DNA of 64,000 bases from Acidobacteriaceae bacterium (lineage in GTDB: Bacteria; Acidobacteriota; Terriglobia; Terriglobales; Acidobacteriaceae). A program made the translations under genes and the position numbers. Under the pieces are notes generated by a model. That model was not told where the DNA came from, did no database searches, and saw only the letters and a list, made by a program, of their open reading frames with translations. Below, one piece after another: positions 16,273 to 25,028 of this stretch. Location of the stretch: positions 124,001 to 188,000 of the forward strand of contig JAOAPN010000003.1 in assembly GCA_025462885.1 (NCBI GenBank), given 5' to 3'. Every line of letters begins with the position of its first letter. Positions within the stretch are counted from its first letter, which is position 1.

Positions 16273-17271
16273 TTAGGGAAGCTTCGCCGCTTCGGCCTCA
16301 GGATTCCAATGATCGGAGCCGCTGAGGAAATTGGCGGGAAGGAACGGTTTGGTCTGGGCCGGTGTGAGCTGGTGCGACCACGATATGCGGGAGGGAGTGG
16401 CGGCACCGGGGCCGGTGTTGTTGGACTCCGCGTAGTAGGCGGTCTTCTCGTTGGCGGGATTGTTCCAGTTGTTCCAACCGTCGGGATTAAGGTTGGCGGG
16501 GAGGTCGGTGTGGAGGAAGACTGTCCGTGCGAAGGGTCGCCAGGGGCGTCCGAGGCCGATGGTCTTATCGCCGAAGTCGTCGCTGGTGACGCGGGAGTTG
16601 AGGATGACATAGCCGGTCGTCTGGGCAGCGGAGGTGCGGGACTGGGCGGTGATATAGCCGGGGCCGTTGGAGTGGAGTTCGACGCGATCGAAGACGGCGG
16701 TGGCGTTGCCGAAGAGGTAGTCGACACCGCCCTCAAGGTAGGAGTCAACGTAGTACTGGCGGCCGTAATCGGCGAACAGCGTGTCCTGATGGCCGAGAAA
16801 GCGGCAGTGCTTGAAGATCGAACGGTCGCCCCGATTGGCAACTGCGACTGCTTGCCCGGTATTCCCGGCGGAGTTCTCGAAGGTGATGTTATCGGCCTGG
16901 AAGCCGCTGCCGTTGATCTCCACGGTCTCGGTGAAGAAGGTGCCGCCGGCGGTTTTGGCGTTAAGGGCGTTGGCGATCACGACGTCCTCCGCCTTGGTTC
17001 CCATGCCGAGGAAGGTGATGTTGGTGTGGTTCTGGGTGACGATGACGCGCTCGCGATAGGTGCCGGGAGCGATCTCCAGGATGACGCGACCCGGGGTGCC
17101 ATCGGGATTCGGCGTTGCGAAGGGGTGATGATCGAGAGCCATCTGGATGGTGGGGAACTCGGCGATGGCTTCGATGCCGGTCTTGATGTCGGGCGAGACG
17201 CGAACATGGACGTCGGCGGCATGCGACAGCGGAACGATGGCGGTCATGAGAAAAAGGCTGCGGAGGAGCAT
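16273..17271 (-). CDS. Secreted pectinesterase (CE8)
   Basis: 332 residues from ATG 17271; a TTG at 17280 would add three residues. The signal peptide ends near PLSHAA. The right-handed beta-helix of CE8 pectin methylesterases follows with its key motifs: GQAVAV, GHQDTLF (catalytic Asp), GGVDYLFGNA (second catalytic Asp) and GLGRPWRP (catalytic Arg). The length fits the family. The enzyme removes methyl groups from homogalacturonan. It lies next to GH1 and CE15 genes but is separated from them by a repeat element, so co-transcription is uncertain. Confidence 0.94.
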   Translation of the reverse strand: MLLRSLFLMTAIVPLSHAADVHVRVSPDIKTGIEAIAEFPTIQMALDHHPFATPNPDGTPGRVILEIAPGTYRERVIVTQNHTNITFLGMGTKAEDVVIANALNAKTAGGTFFTETVEINGSGFQADNITFENSAGNTGQAVAVANRGDRSIFKHCRFLGHQDTLFADYGRQYYVDSYLEGGVDYLFGNATAVFDRVELHSNGPGYITAQSRTSAAQTTGYVILNSRVTSDDFGDKTIGLGRPWRPFARTVFLHTDLPANLNPDGWNNWNNPANEKTAYYAESNNTGPGAATPSRISWSHQLTPAQTKPFLPANFLSGSDHWNPEAEAAKLP

Positions 17272-17366
17272 GAGGAACAATAGCCGGGCCGGGATACAGG
17301 AGGCAAGGGTGGTCGGACCTTTTGCTTTGAGATTGGGAGCACAACAATAAAAAACAGCAGGTCCGC

Positions 17367-17464
17367 TGCAAAGTCGTTCATACGCGAAGCGTCCAATCCC
17401 CCATGAAGGTCCTGCCGAAGGCCTCGTGGTGTCCGCCCGGCGTAAGGGCGCACTTAGTACTTGA
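17367..17464. repeat. GC-rich intergenic repeat, family C, copy 2
   Basis: Same orientation as 14467-14544 (GCAAAGTCGTT, CGCGAAGCGTCCAAT, CGCCCGGCGTAAGGGCGCAC). It differs by an extra segment of about 20 bases in the middle (around 17405-17428) that can form its own hairpin. It fills the gap between the CE8 start and the stop of the MutS-like gene. Confidence 0.65.
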
Positions 17465-17480
17465 GCGCTTCAGACATGAA

Positions 17481-19286
17481 CTACGTCTCAAGCCCCATCA
17501 TGCGGAGAATCGCCAGCGCGTTCGAACTTTGGTTGATGCCGGGCTTGAGAAGATAGTCGAAGGCGAGGGGATCGTCAGGATCGGGACTTGCCATATGCAG
17601 GTTCAGTCCGTGAAGATCTCGGAGGTCCGCCAGCTCAGTCAGCGTAAGGTCGTGGGTGGAGAGCGCCCCTATAGCTCCGTTGCGCATGAGCTGATGCAGG
17701 ATGGCCCCCGCTGCGGTGCGGCGGTCGAGCGAGTTGGTGCCGCTGAAGATCTCGTCGATCAGGAAGAGCGTTGGCTTACCGGGTTCGGTGAGGGCCAGGA
17801 TGTGTGATAGCCGTTCTACCTCGGCGAGAAACTTGGATTTGCCATCGGCGAGGGAGTCGGTGAGGGCCAGGGACGCTCCGATCTGGAACGGCGAGAGGCG
17901 GGCGCGGGTGGCACGAACGGGTACTCCCAGCGCAGCCAGCACCGCGTTGAGCCCCAGCGTCCGCAGCAGGGTGGACTTGCCCGCCATGTTGGAACCGCTG
18001 ATGAGGTAGAAGCGTGTCTCGGAGTTGAGCGCGATGGTGTTGCGGACGGCGTGAGCAGGGAGCAGCGGATGAGCGAGGCCAGTGGCCTCGTAGGTCGCGG
18101 GATGGCTGGGTGGCGGCAATTCAGGGTAGGAGTAGCCCTCGGAGGCGGGGTGCTCGAACGCGTAGGTGGCGAGGGCGCTGAGGGTCTCGAACTCCGCCCA
18201 GGCATCGAGCCAGCGGCGAAGATCCGGGCCGTGGAGCCGCCTCCATGCCTCGATCGCGAGCGTGGCTTTGGTTCCGATGCAGAGGGCGAGGCCGGGAAAG
18301 TAGAACCACTCCTTGGTCCGCTGTTCCAGCAGTGTGAGCTGGGTCTGGAGCTTGCCGAGAAGTTCCTGCGCGTTCGCCGGAGTCGTGGCCTGCGCCTGGA
18401 GATTCTGAAGTGCGGGGTCGGTGAACGTCTCGGACTGCATCAGGGAAAGCCCTTCCCGGAGCAGCGCTGCAGGCGCGGCGAGGCGGCTGGCCCGTTCCAG
18501 GATCGGCTGAATTCGACCGCGCAGGTAAAGCGCAATCGCCGACTGGAGCGCAAGGATGGCCGCGATGTTCGGGTACAGCGTGGGCCACGCGGCGAAGTGA
18601 AAGCCTCCTGCGACACCGCACGCGATGAGCAGAACAGCAGTGACCTGCAGGACAGGTCGAACGGAGGCAGGCGCTTCCAGCGGTGGCTCGTCCAGCCACG
18701 CTTCGAAGAGTGTGGCCGGGATCTGGTGGATGGGAGTGTCGCCGAGCAGCGCGATACGTTCGCGCAGTTCCGTCTTCGGCGTCAGCACCTGGACGGTCGT
18801 CTGGTGAGCAAGGGACGCTTCGTGCGGCGGCAGAGACAGGAGCGTCCGCGCAAGGTGGCGCTCGGCGAGATGGGTGCGGACGGTGCTCAGCAGCGAAAAG
18901 AGAGAGTTCGGGCCGAGAATATCGAGATCCCGGTCGTAGAGGTGGGCAGGATCGCGAAACTCTTCGCCTGTACGCGGGGTAAGGGGCGGCTCGCCCTTGA
19001 TGCGAGCGAGACCCGCTTCAAGGTGGTCGACGAGGCTGGTAAGGCGGTAGGCGTCCGTATAACGGATCTTCAGCAACCACGGCAGCACAACCACGCACAT
19101 GACCCCGAAGATCGCCGACGGATAGCTGGGAAGATGTCCGCGATGCGCCGCAAATCCCAGGATCCCTGTGACTGCTATACCGGCAAGGAGAATTAGAAGA
19201 AGCGTCGAGCCGCGACGGCTGGCATGCTGTTGCTCGGCTGTGACGGTCGCGAGGCGGACGCGGTAGTGCTCGGAGGGGGTCGTCAT
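17481..19286 (-). CDS. Membrane-anchored MutS-family ATPase
   Basis: About 601 residues from ATG 19286; an upstream ATG at 19301 adds five. Two N-terminal membrane helices (LLLILLAGIAVTGILGF, AIFGVMCVVVLPWLL) and two central ones (VTAVLLIACGVAGGF, NIAAILALQSAIALYL) surround a helical lever region. The C-terminal third is a MutS domain V ATPase: Walker A GSNMAGKST, Walker B LFLIDEIFSGTNS, and STHDLTLTELA for the His switch. The mismatch-binding and connector domains of MutS are absent, so this is not the housekeeping repair protein. Such membrane MutS homologues occur in Acidobacteriota and Bacteroidota and have no settled function. Confidence 0.85.
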   Translation of the reverse strand: MTTPSEHYRVRLATVTAEQQHASRRGSTLLLILLAGIAVTGILGFAAHRGHLPSYPSAIFGVMCVVVLPWLLKIRYTDAYRLTSLVDHLEAGLARIKGEPPLTPRTGEEFRDPAHLYDRDLDILGPNSLFSLLSTVRTHLAERHLARTLLSLPPHEASLAHQTTVQVLTPKTELRERIALLGDTPIHQIPATLFEAWLDEPPLEAPASVRPVLQVTAVLLIACGVAGGFHFAAWPTLYPNIAAILALQSAIALYLRGRIQPILERASRLAAPAALLREGLSLMQSETFTDPALQNLQAQATTPANAQELLGKLQTQLTLLEQRTKEWFYFPGLALCIGTKATLAIEAWRRLHGPDLRRWLDAWAEFETLSALATYAFEHPASEGYSYPELPPPSHPATYEATGLAHPLLPAHAVRNTIALNSETRFYLISGSNMAGKSTLLRTLGLNAVLAALGVPVRATRARLSPFQIGASLALTDSLADGKSKFLAEVERLSHILALTEPGKPTLFLIDEIFSGTNSLDRRTAAGAILHQLMRNGAIGALSTHDLTLTELADLRDLHGLNLHMASPDPDDPLAFDYLLKPGINQSSNALAILRMMGLET

Positions 19287-19359
19287 GCAGGTATGGAGCA
19301 AGGATACGCGGTGGAAAGCGTGAGGAGAACGCAGCCTGGTTTGAGTGGTAAACTAGTCC

Positions 19360-19460
19360 AGTGCCGGGTCCTACGCGACGTAATCCCGCCAATCCCGCCA
19401 GGTCCGGAAGGAAGCAACGGTAACGGGTCATTACGGGCGCAGTAGGTCGCCCGGTGCACT
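19360..19460 (+). ncRNA. ffs: Signal recognition particle RNA, small bacterial type
   Basis: The conserved apical loop sequence CCAGGTCCGGAAGGAAGCA is present (about 19398-19416). The ends pair: AGTGCCGGG-CCTACG at 19360 against GTAGG-CGCCCGG-GCACT ending at 19460. The middle pairs GTAATCCCG with CGGGTCATTAC. The length of about 101 nt is typical of 4.5S-type SRP RNA, which binds Ffh for membrane-protein targeting. TAAACT (19349-19354) is a plausible -10 box six bases before the 5' end. Confidence 0.93.
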
Positions 19461-19691
19461 TTCCTCCCATCCAAATTTCCTTCCAAACATGAGAGCAACG
19501 AAGGGCCTGATCGCACCCTTTGTGCGCCTGAATTCGTTCGTTTCTAACAGAATGTGGCTGCTCAGATGTGTTGCCTAAGCAAAAAACGGACGATTCTTTC
19601 CTAACTATCCCAGAACTGTAGAATGAACTGTGATTCATTTGTAATAGTTTTGTATGCTTGCAGATGTTGCACAGATTAAAGAGGTGAAGAT

Positions 19692-20708
19692 TTGAGTTTG
19701 ACGTTGAGGCCACAGGTTCGGGTGAGGGCGAAGATCAGTTCGGTAGGGGCGTATGTACCGCCAAAGTTGTTGACCAACGCTGACCTGGAGAAGATGGTCG
19801 CGACGAACGACCAGTGGATTATGGACCGCACCGGAATCCGCGAGCGGCACATCGTCGAGCCGGGGGTGGCGACGAGCGATCTGGCCGTGGAAGCAGCCAG
19901 GCGGTGTCTTGAAAAACGCGGCATCGCGCCGTCCGAGGTTGAGGTCATTATCGTGGCCACGGTCACGCCGGATATGTTCTTCCCCGCCACGGCCTGCCTG
20001 GTGCAGGACAAGCTGGGTGCGAAGGGTGCCTGGGGGTTCGATCTATCGGCAGCCTGCTCGGGATTTCCGTATGCGCTGCAGGTGGGCGCGAAGCTGGTGG
20101 AGAGCGGCGTCCACAAGAAGGTACTGGTCATCGGCGCGGACGTGATGAGTTCGGTGATCGACTATACCGACCGTGCGACGTGCGTAATCTTCGGCGACGG
20201 TGCCGGTGCAGTTCTGCTCGAGCCATGTGAAGAGGGTGAGGTCGGCCTGGTCGACTTCCTGCATGAGATTGATGGATCCGGAGCCGTGGCGTTGAATATG
20301 CCGGCGGGTGGAAGTCTGCATCCTGCGACGGCGGAGACGGTGGCCGCAAAGATGCACTACGTTCACCAGGACGGGCAGGCGGTATACAAGTTTGCAGTCC
20401 GCAAGATGGCCGAGGCAGCCGAGGCGCTGCTGACGCGGAACGGCGTAACTGGGGCCGACCTTTCCTGCTTCATTCCGCACCAGGCCAACAAGCGGATCAT
20501 TCTTTCGACCGCTGAACGGTTGGGAATGACGGAAGAGCACGTGGTCATCAACATCGACCGCTTCGGTAATACGACCGCGGCTACGATTCCGATGGCCATG
20601 CAGACGGCACTCGAGGACGGGCGACTGAAGAAGGGCGACCTGGTGCTGCTGGCCAGCGTGGGTGCTGGATTTACGGTTGGGGCTACGTTGTTGCAGTGGG
20701 AGTTTTAG
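19692..20708 (+). CDS. fabH: Beta-ketoacyl-ACP synthase III
   Basis: 338 residues from a TTG start at 19692, with GAGGTG six bases upstream; no nearer ATG fits the conserved N-terminus. The thiolase fold has the full FabH triad: Cys in AACSGFPYA, His in IPHQANKRI and Asn in [11 protein letters not shown]. It condenses acetyl-CoA with malonyl-ACP to start fatty acid synthesis in the cytoplasm. It stands alone between the SRP RNA and a heptamer repeat, without plsX or other fab genes. A terminator-like hairpin follows the repeat. Confidence 0.96.
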   Translation: MSLTLRPQVRVRAKISSVGAYVPPKLLTNADLEKMVATNDQWIMDRTGIRERHIVEPGVATSDLAVEAARRCLEKRGIAPSEVEVIIVATVTPDMFFPATACLVQDKLGAKGAWGFDLSAACSGFPYALQVGAKLVESGVHKKVLVIGADVMSSVIDYTDRATCVIFGDGAGAVLLEPCEEGEVGLVDFLHEIDGSGAVALNMPAGGSLHPATAETVAAKMHYVHQDGQAVYKFAVRKMAEAAEALLTRNGVTGADLSCFIPHQANKRIILSTAERLGMTEEHVVINIDRFGNTTAATIPMAMQTALEDGRLKKGDLVLLASVGAGFTVGATLLQWEF

Positions 20709-20716
20709 AAACTTCA

Positions 20717-20765
20717 GTTGTGAGTTGTGAGTTGTGAGTTGTGAGTTGTGAGTTGTGAGTTGTGA
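20717..20765. repeat. Perfect seven-copy tandem heptamer (GTTGTGA)
   Basis: Seven identical GTTGTGA units run for 49 bp, starting eight bases after the fabH stop and ending just before a terminator hairpin. Shorter, broken runs of the same unit occur at 39634-39646 and 46222-46254. Copy-number change by slippage is likely. Confidence 0.9.
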
Positions 20766-20767
20766 GG

Positions 20768-20800
20768 AAAGGGATTGGGCTTCGGCTTGGTCCCTTTTTC
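20768..20800 (+). terminator. fabH terminator
   Basis: AAAGGGA (20768-20774) pairs with TCCCTTT (20791-20797) around a 16-nt loop, followed by TTCTTTT. It lies directly behind the heptamer array. Confidence 0.55.
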
Positions 20801-20831
20801 TTTTGGAACTTTGTCGAATTCTCTTGCGTAG

Positions 20832-20854
20832 TATCTGCAAGATATATAGCTTGC
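20832..20854. promoter_or_regulatory. Palindromic operator and -10 region of the padR gene
   Basis: TATCT-GCA-AGATA (20832-20844) is a perfect inverted repeat, and GCAAG-N8-CTTGC (20837-20854) overlaps it. TATATA (20843-20848) is a likely -10 box only about 10 bases before the PadR ATG at 20859, which lacks a ribosome site. This suggests a leaderless or near-leaderless, self-repressed transcript. Confidence 0.45.
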
Positions 20855-20858
20855 TGTT

Positions 20859-21416
20859 ATGAAGAGATCCGGAGGGGCGACTTCGAAGGCTTTGCTCGGA
20901 TTGCTCAGTATCCATCCGATGTCGGGCTACGACATGCGGCAGTTGATTCCGTGGTCGATTGGCCACTTCTGGAGTGAGAGCTATGGCCAGATCTATCCGG
21001 CGCTAAAGCAGATGACGGCGGCGGGCCTGGTGGTTCGGAAGACCGAGCAGCATGAGGGCCGTCCCGACCGGCACGTGTATTCGCTCACCAAGCAGGGCAG
21101 GGCAGAGCTCAGGACTTGGTTGAAAGCCGCTCCGGTCGATGAGGTGCCCCGGAGCGAGTTGCTGCTGAAGGTCTTCTTCGGCGCGCATACGGAGAAGGGC
21201 GTAAACCGCGAGCATATCGCAGCCTTTCTGGCGATGCATGAGCAGGCTCTGAAGGTGTATGTGGCGACAGAGAAGCGGCTCAAGAAGGAAGAGGCGCAGG
21301 ATCCGCAGTTGCCCTACTGGTTGATGACGTTGAGCTTTGGAAGGCATCGCAGCAAGGCTTCGGTGAAATGGGCCACGGAAACGCTGGCCGAGTTGGAGCG
21401 GCTGGACGGTATCTAG
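20859..21416 (+). CDS. PadR family transcriptional regulator
   Basis: 185 residues. The N-terminal winged helix (about 8-85) starts with the typical ALLGLLSIHPMSGYDMRQLI and includes the recognition segment SYGQIYPALKQMTAAGLV and the wing GRPDRHVYSLT. The C-terminal helices (about 95-180) form the dimerisation/effector domain of the longer PadR subgroup. It probably represses its own gene and the next gene, which starts 18 bp downstream behind AAGGAG. PadR repressors usually respond to phenolics or membrane-active compounds; the effector here is unknown. Confidence 0.93.
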   Translation: MKRSGGATSKALLGLLSIHPMSGYDMRQLIPWSIGHFWSESYGQIYPALKQMTAAGLVVRKTEQHEGRPDRHVYSLTKQGRAELRTWLKAAPVDEVPRSELLLKVFFGAHTEKGVNREHIAAFLAMHEQALKVYVATEKRLKKEEAQDPQLPYWLMTLSFGRHRSKASVKWATETLAELERLDGI

Positions 21417-21434
21417 GCAGGAAAAGGAGACGGC

Positions 21435-22127
21435 ATGCATGACACTCGTTTGTGGTTCAAGGTTTTTCTGGCGATTCACATTGCCGCTGGCATTGGATCG
21501 TTCCTGATTGCGCCGATCGCCCTGGTGACGGCGAAGGGCGGTAAGCTGCATAAACGCTGGGGCATGGTGTATCTCTGGTGCATGGGAGCGGTGGCGATTA
21601 CGGCGTTGCCGATGGCGCTCTTTTATCCGGTGCTGTTTTTGGCTCTTGTGGCGATCTTCAGCTTCTACTCTGCGTTCGCGGGGTACCGCGTGCTGCGGCT
21701 CAAGGACCTGGCCCGCGGCGGCAGCGCCACGCCGCTGGACTGGGCGGCGGGAGTGTTCACCTTCTGCTCCAGCGCACTGCTGGTGTGGCTGAGCTGGTTC
21801 CATCCTGAAAAGATCCAGGTGATCGGAATCGTTGGAGTCGTCTTTGGCTTGATCGGGATGCGGATCGCGAGCAACCAGTTGATCTCGTTCGTGCGCAAGC
21901 CGAAGGAGAAGATGTTCTGGTGGTACTCGCACCTGCAGAATTTTATCGGAAGCTATATCGCAGCGTGGTCGGCCTTCAGTGCAGTCACGCTGAGTCAGGT
22001 CTTTGGCAGCCAGTGGTATGTGTGGCTCTGGCCTTCGATCGTGGGGGTTCCCGCGATCGTAGTCACGACCGCCTATTACAAGCGCAAGTTTGCGCCAAGG
22101 AAGCCGACGGTGGCGAGCGTTTCATAA
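21435..22127 (+). CDS. DUF2306-like integral membrane protein
   Basis: 230 residues with about seven membrane helices. The pattern HIAAGIGSFLIAPIALVTAKGGKLHKRWGMVYLW resembles the DUF2306 family, in which conserved histidines sit in helices and may bind haem or metal. It follows padR by 18 bp with AAGGAG before its ATG, so it is probably the PadR target. No enzymatic role can be assigned. Confidence 0.75.
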   Translation: MHDTRLWFKVFLAIHIAAGIGSFLIAPIALVTAKGGKLHKRWGMVYLWCMGAVAITALPMALFYPVLFLALVAIFSFYSAFAGYRVLRLKDLARGGSATPLDWAAGVFTFCSSALLVWLSWFHPEKIQVIGIVGVVFGLIGMRIASNQLISFVRKPKEKMFWWYSHLQNFIGSYIAAWSAFSAVTLSQVFGSQWYVWLWPSIVGVPAIVVTTAYYKRKFAPRKPTVASVS

Positions 22128-22145
22128 GCTGAACAACGTATCGGA

Positions 22146-22865
22146 TCAGGCCGCTTCTGGAGTTGTTCCCTTGGGATGTTCACCCAGCGCCTGGCGTGTC
22201 TTATACAGCTTCCAGAAGGCGAATCCGCAGCTCAACAGGATGCCGGTCCAGAGGACGATCAGGATGGTCGTTCCCCACTTCTCGGAGAACATGTTCCAGA
22301 CCCGCAGGATGTGGCGTCCATAGTGAATACCCAGCCAAGCGGCGACAGAGTGACGGATCGCGCGGCTGATCGTAAAGGTTGAGAGAAACTTGTTGCGCGA
22401 CATATTCAACGCGCCCGCTGCAAGAACAAAGGGGCTCAGCGGCATCGGGGGAGGCAGGATCGCTGGAAGGGCCACCGCCAGGATGGCGTGGTCTTCCATC
22501 CAGCCGGTGACGCGTTTGAAGATGCGCGGAGGGACGTGCTTCTCAAGGAACGCCATGCCTCCCGCGTGTCCCACATGGTAGCTGAAGTATCCGCCGAGTG
22601 CAGATCCAAGGGTTGAGACTGCAATCAGCAGGAACCAGTTTTCGTGCTGCGCGGCCAGCACGACGATCATCAGGTCGGTGATGCCCGGCAGCGGCAGTGG
22701 CACGAACGAAGAGTCGACGATGGAGACCAGGAAGATTCCGATGAGTCCGAACTGAAACAGAAAATGCAGCATCGGATTTTGGTGCGCCCCCGGCTGGGCG
22801 AGCATGTCCGCCGCGGCGACGGCGATGGGATGGATGTGCAACAGGGTGGCCGCAGCAAGGAGCAT
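22146..22865 (-). CDS. VTT-domain (YqaA/DedA-like) membrane protein
   Basis: 239 residues with five or six membrane helices. The core has the VTT/SNARE-associated features: IVDSSFVPLPLPGITDLMIV near the N-terminus, LGGYFSYHVGHAGG, and LPPPMPLSPFVLAAGALNMSRNKF in the reentrant region. This YqaA-like subgroup is thought to move lipids across the inner membrane. It is convergent with the DUF2306-like gene and 50 bp downstream of mqnA on the same strand. Confidence 0.87.
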   Translation of the reverse strand: MLLAAATLLHIHPIAVAAADMLAQPGAHQNPMLHFLFQFGLIGIFLVSIVDSSFVPLPLPGITDLMIVVLAAQHENWFLLIAVSTLGSALGGYFSYHVGHAGGMAFLEKHVPPRIFKRVTGWMEDHAILAVALPAILPPPMPLSPFVLAAGALNMSRNKFLSTFTISRAIRHSVAAWLGIHYGRHILRVWNMFSEKWGTTILIVLWTGILLSCGFAFWKLYKTRQALGEHPKGTTPEAA

Positions 22866-22915
22866 GTTGGATAAGACGCGGGTTGGGATAGGGAAGTCGC
22901 GAATTTAGAGAAGAT

Positions 22916-23791
22916 TCATTTGGTTGGCAGAAAGCGCAACTCGGGGAGCGGCGGCAGGACGTCGACTTCGGCAGCGTACTGGCGGAAGAGCCGGATGGCG
23001 CGGATGCAGTCGTCGTCGAGCGCGTAGTGGATGTTGCGGGTGAGGTAGTGGTGGATGGTCGCAGGGGACAGGGCGATGCGGGACGACCAGTCGCGGACCA
23101 GGGTCTCGATGTTGGCCTGGCCGTGAATGCGGGAGGTGTTGAGGTCGTCGGTGAGCTGCCGCGGGGTGAGGTCGGCGATGGCTTCGGATTCGGCCTCGGG
23201 ACGCGCGGCCCAGACGGCGGCGACCCAGGGGAGGCCGGTGCGGGTATGCCACTCATGGGCGATGTCGTACCAGGTGCAGGGGCCGATCTGGGCCTCAATG
23301 TTTAGGCTCTCTTCGAGAGCCAGCAGGGCTGGGTCGCCGATCAGGATTGCGGCGTCGTGATCGCGCAGCATGGCGATGGGGTCGGCGGTAGCGGGAACGA
23401 AGGTGGGTGAGGTGCCGAGGAACTTGCGGAACAGAACGTTGGCGTAGGCCAGCGAACTGCGCGAAGCAGTATCGGCGGCGATAGTGCGGACGGTGGCGAG
23501 GGTGTGGGGATGTTTCACCACGAGCTGGATGGAGCGGACTTCGTCCAGCGACGCAATGGTGCAGCCGGGGACGATCGCCAGATCCGGCGTCAGGGCGGCG
23601 ATGGGGATCAAGCCGAGGTCGGCGCGGCCGCTGAGCAGTTCATCAGCACAGAGCGCGGGAAGGGTGTAATGCAGGGCGTAGCGTTCACTCAACGCAGTGT
23701 TGCGGGGCGGGTGTTCGAAGTCCCACATTAGCGGTGCGGGGTTCAGGAAGTCGATGGCGGCTACGCGGACGGGATGGAGTGAGGGGCGCAA
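22916..23791 (-). CDS. mqnA: Chorismate dehydratase (menaquinone, futalosine pathway)
   Basis: 291 residues from a TTG at 23791; no ATG precedes the conserved VAAIDFLNPAPLMW. The periplasmic-binding-protein-like fold of MqnA/MqnD is visible: LSGRADLGLIPIAAL, SIQLV, and DAAILIGDPALL. It converts chorismate to 3-enolpyruvylbenzoate, the first step of the futalosine route to menaquinone. MqnA is favoured over MqnD by its N-terminus. No other mqn genes are in the window. Confidence 0.88.
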   Translation of the reverse strand: MRPSLHPVRVAAIDFLNPAPLMWDFEHPPRNTALSERYALHYTLPALCADELLSGRADLGLIPIAALTPDLAIVPGCTIASLDEVRSIQLVVKHPHTLATVRTIAADTASRSSLAYANVLFRKFLGTSPTFVPATADPIAMLRDHDAAILIGDPALLALEESLNIEAQIGPCTWYDIAHEWHTRTGLPWVAAVWAARPEAESEAIADLTPRQLTDDLNTSRIHGQANIETLVRDWSSRIALSPATIHHYLTRNIHYALDDDCIRAIRLFRQYAAEVDVLPPLPELRFLPTK

Positions 23792-23827
23792 AGGTCTAGT
23801 TTAGTAGATGTGAGTCGGGGAGTCGCG

Positions 23828-24016
23828 ATGCACCGTGCGGTAATCGGGTTTGAGCAGGATGAACAAAGCCACTGGGTGGCGAAGCTGGAGTGCGGCCACG
23901 GCATCCACGTGCGGCACGATCCTCCCTGGACGGTGCGCGAATGGGTGACGACCGAGCAGGGCCGTGCCGGTCGGATCGGAACCTCGATGGATTGCAAGCG
24001 ATGTGACGAGCTCTGA
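23828..24016 (+). CDS. DUF3565 family protein
   Basis: 62 residues from ATG 23828; an upstream ATG at 23810 adds six. It matches the DUF3565 pattern: AVIGFEQDEQSHWVAKLECGH, then HVRHDPPW, then G-T-MDCKRCDEL. Conserved Cys/His residues (CGH, CKRC) suggest a small metal-binding protein. The function is unknown. It is divergent from mqnA. Confidence 0.87.
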   Translation: MHRAVIGFEQDEQSHWVAKLECGHGIHVRHDPPWTVREWVTTEQGRAGRIGTSMDCKRCDEL

Positions 24017-24097
24017 AGCGACGGAGCGAAAACCGGATTCGGCGGTGTAGACTTCGGTGGCTTGGTTTGGACTTCATCGATTGGTTCCGGGAGGCGT

Positions 24098-24973
24098 ATG
24101 CGTTCGATTGCGAAGGTAGTAGTGTTGGCGGTTTCAGTAGCTGGGTTCAGCTTGCAGGGAGTGGCACAGGAGACAGGACGGCTGACAGCGCCTCCGCCGC
24201 ATGCAAAGCCGACGCATTTGAAACATGTGCTGGTCATCGGCGCCACCAAGGGCTTTGAGCATGATTCGGTCACGCCCGCGATGGTGGCGATCTACGAGAT
24301 GGGCCGCGAGACCGGCCTGTGGGATGCCGAACTGCGCACCGATACGGAGCTGCTCACCAAAAAAGACCTTAAGCGCAACGCGAAGACGCTCGACTACTTC
24401 GACGCCGTCGTCTTCGCCAGCACGACCGGTGAGATGGACCTCGATGACAGCCAGAAGAAGGACCTGCTTGCCTTTGTGAAGGAAGACGGCAAAGGCTTCG
24501 TAGGAATCCATGCCGCGCTGGACACCAACTACAAGTGGCCGGAGTATGGTGAGATGATCGGCGGATGGTTCGATCAGCACCCGTGGATGACCTTTCAGGC
24601 TCCCATCATCAATGAAGACCCTAGCTTTCCAGCGGTGAGCCATCTGCCGAAGGCGTTCCTGAAGTACGACGAGATCTATCAGCCGATGAGCTGGTCACGC
24701 GACAAGGTCCACGTCCTCCTCAGCCTCGATCCTTCGAAGTTGAACTATGAAAATAACCCTCGCGTTCACCGGACGGATCATGACTTCGCGGTCGCCTGGA
24801 CGAAGATGTACGGCAAGGGCCGGGTCTTCTACTCGACGCTGGGGCATACGGAAGAGTCGTGGAGCGATCCCGACATCCGCAAGATGTACTTCGAGTCCGT
24901 GAAATGGGTCCTGGGCATGACCGAAGGCAGTACGGTTACACACGCGCGCCCTGCCGCAGCTGCAACTCCGTAA
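24098..24973 (+). CDS. ThuA-like domain protein, secreted
   Basis: 291 residues from ATG 24098, with GGGAGG upstream; the frame opens earlier at 24062. A signal peptide (about 1-25, ending GVAQE) precedes a single ThuA-like glutamine-amidotransferase-fold domain: HVLVIGATKGFEHDS, FDAVVFASTTGEM, GFVGIHAALDT, and GRVFYSTLGHTEESW. ThuA-like proteins are linked to sugar metabolism (trehalose utilisation, keto-sugar enzymes) without a settled reaction. It is followed 55 bp downstream by a Tat-exported UxuA-like protein, probably one sugar-related unit. Confidence 0.9.
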   Translation: MRSIAKVVVLAVSVAGFSLQGVAQETGRLTAPPPHAKPTHLKHVLVIGATKGFEHDSVTPAMVAIYEMGRETGLWDAELRTDTELLTKKDLKRNAKTLDYFDAVVFASTTGEMDLDDSQKKDLLAFVKEDGKGFVGIHAALDTNYKWPEYGEMIGGWFDQHPWMTFQAPIINEDPSFPAVSHLPKAFLKYDEIYQPMSWSRDKVHVLLSLDPSKLNYENNPRVHRTDHDFAVAWTKMYGKGRVFYSTLGHTEESWSDPDIRKMYFESVKWVLGMTEGSTVTHARPAAAATP

Positions 24974-25028
24974 AGAAGACGAAGACAATGAGCAATCTGT
25001 GCCACGGGCGTGTTATTTTTTTAGCCCT

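Noticed and set aside
20717..20765. CRISPR array
   Set aside because: The repeats are 7 bp in direct tandem with no spacers and no cas genes.
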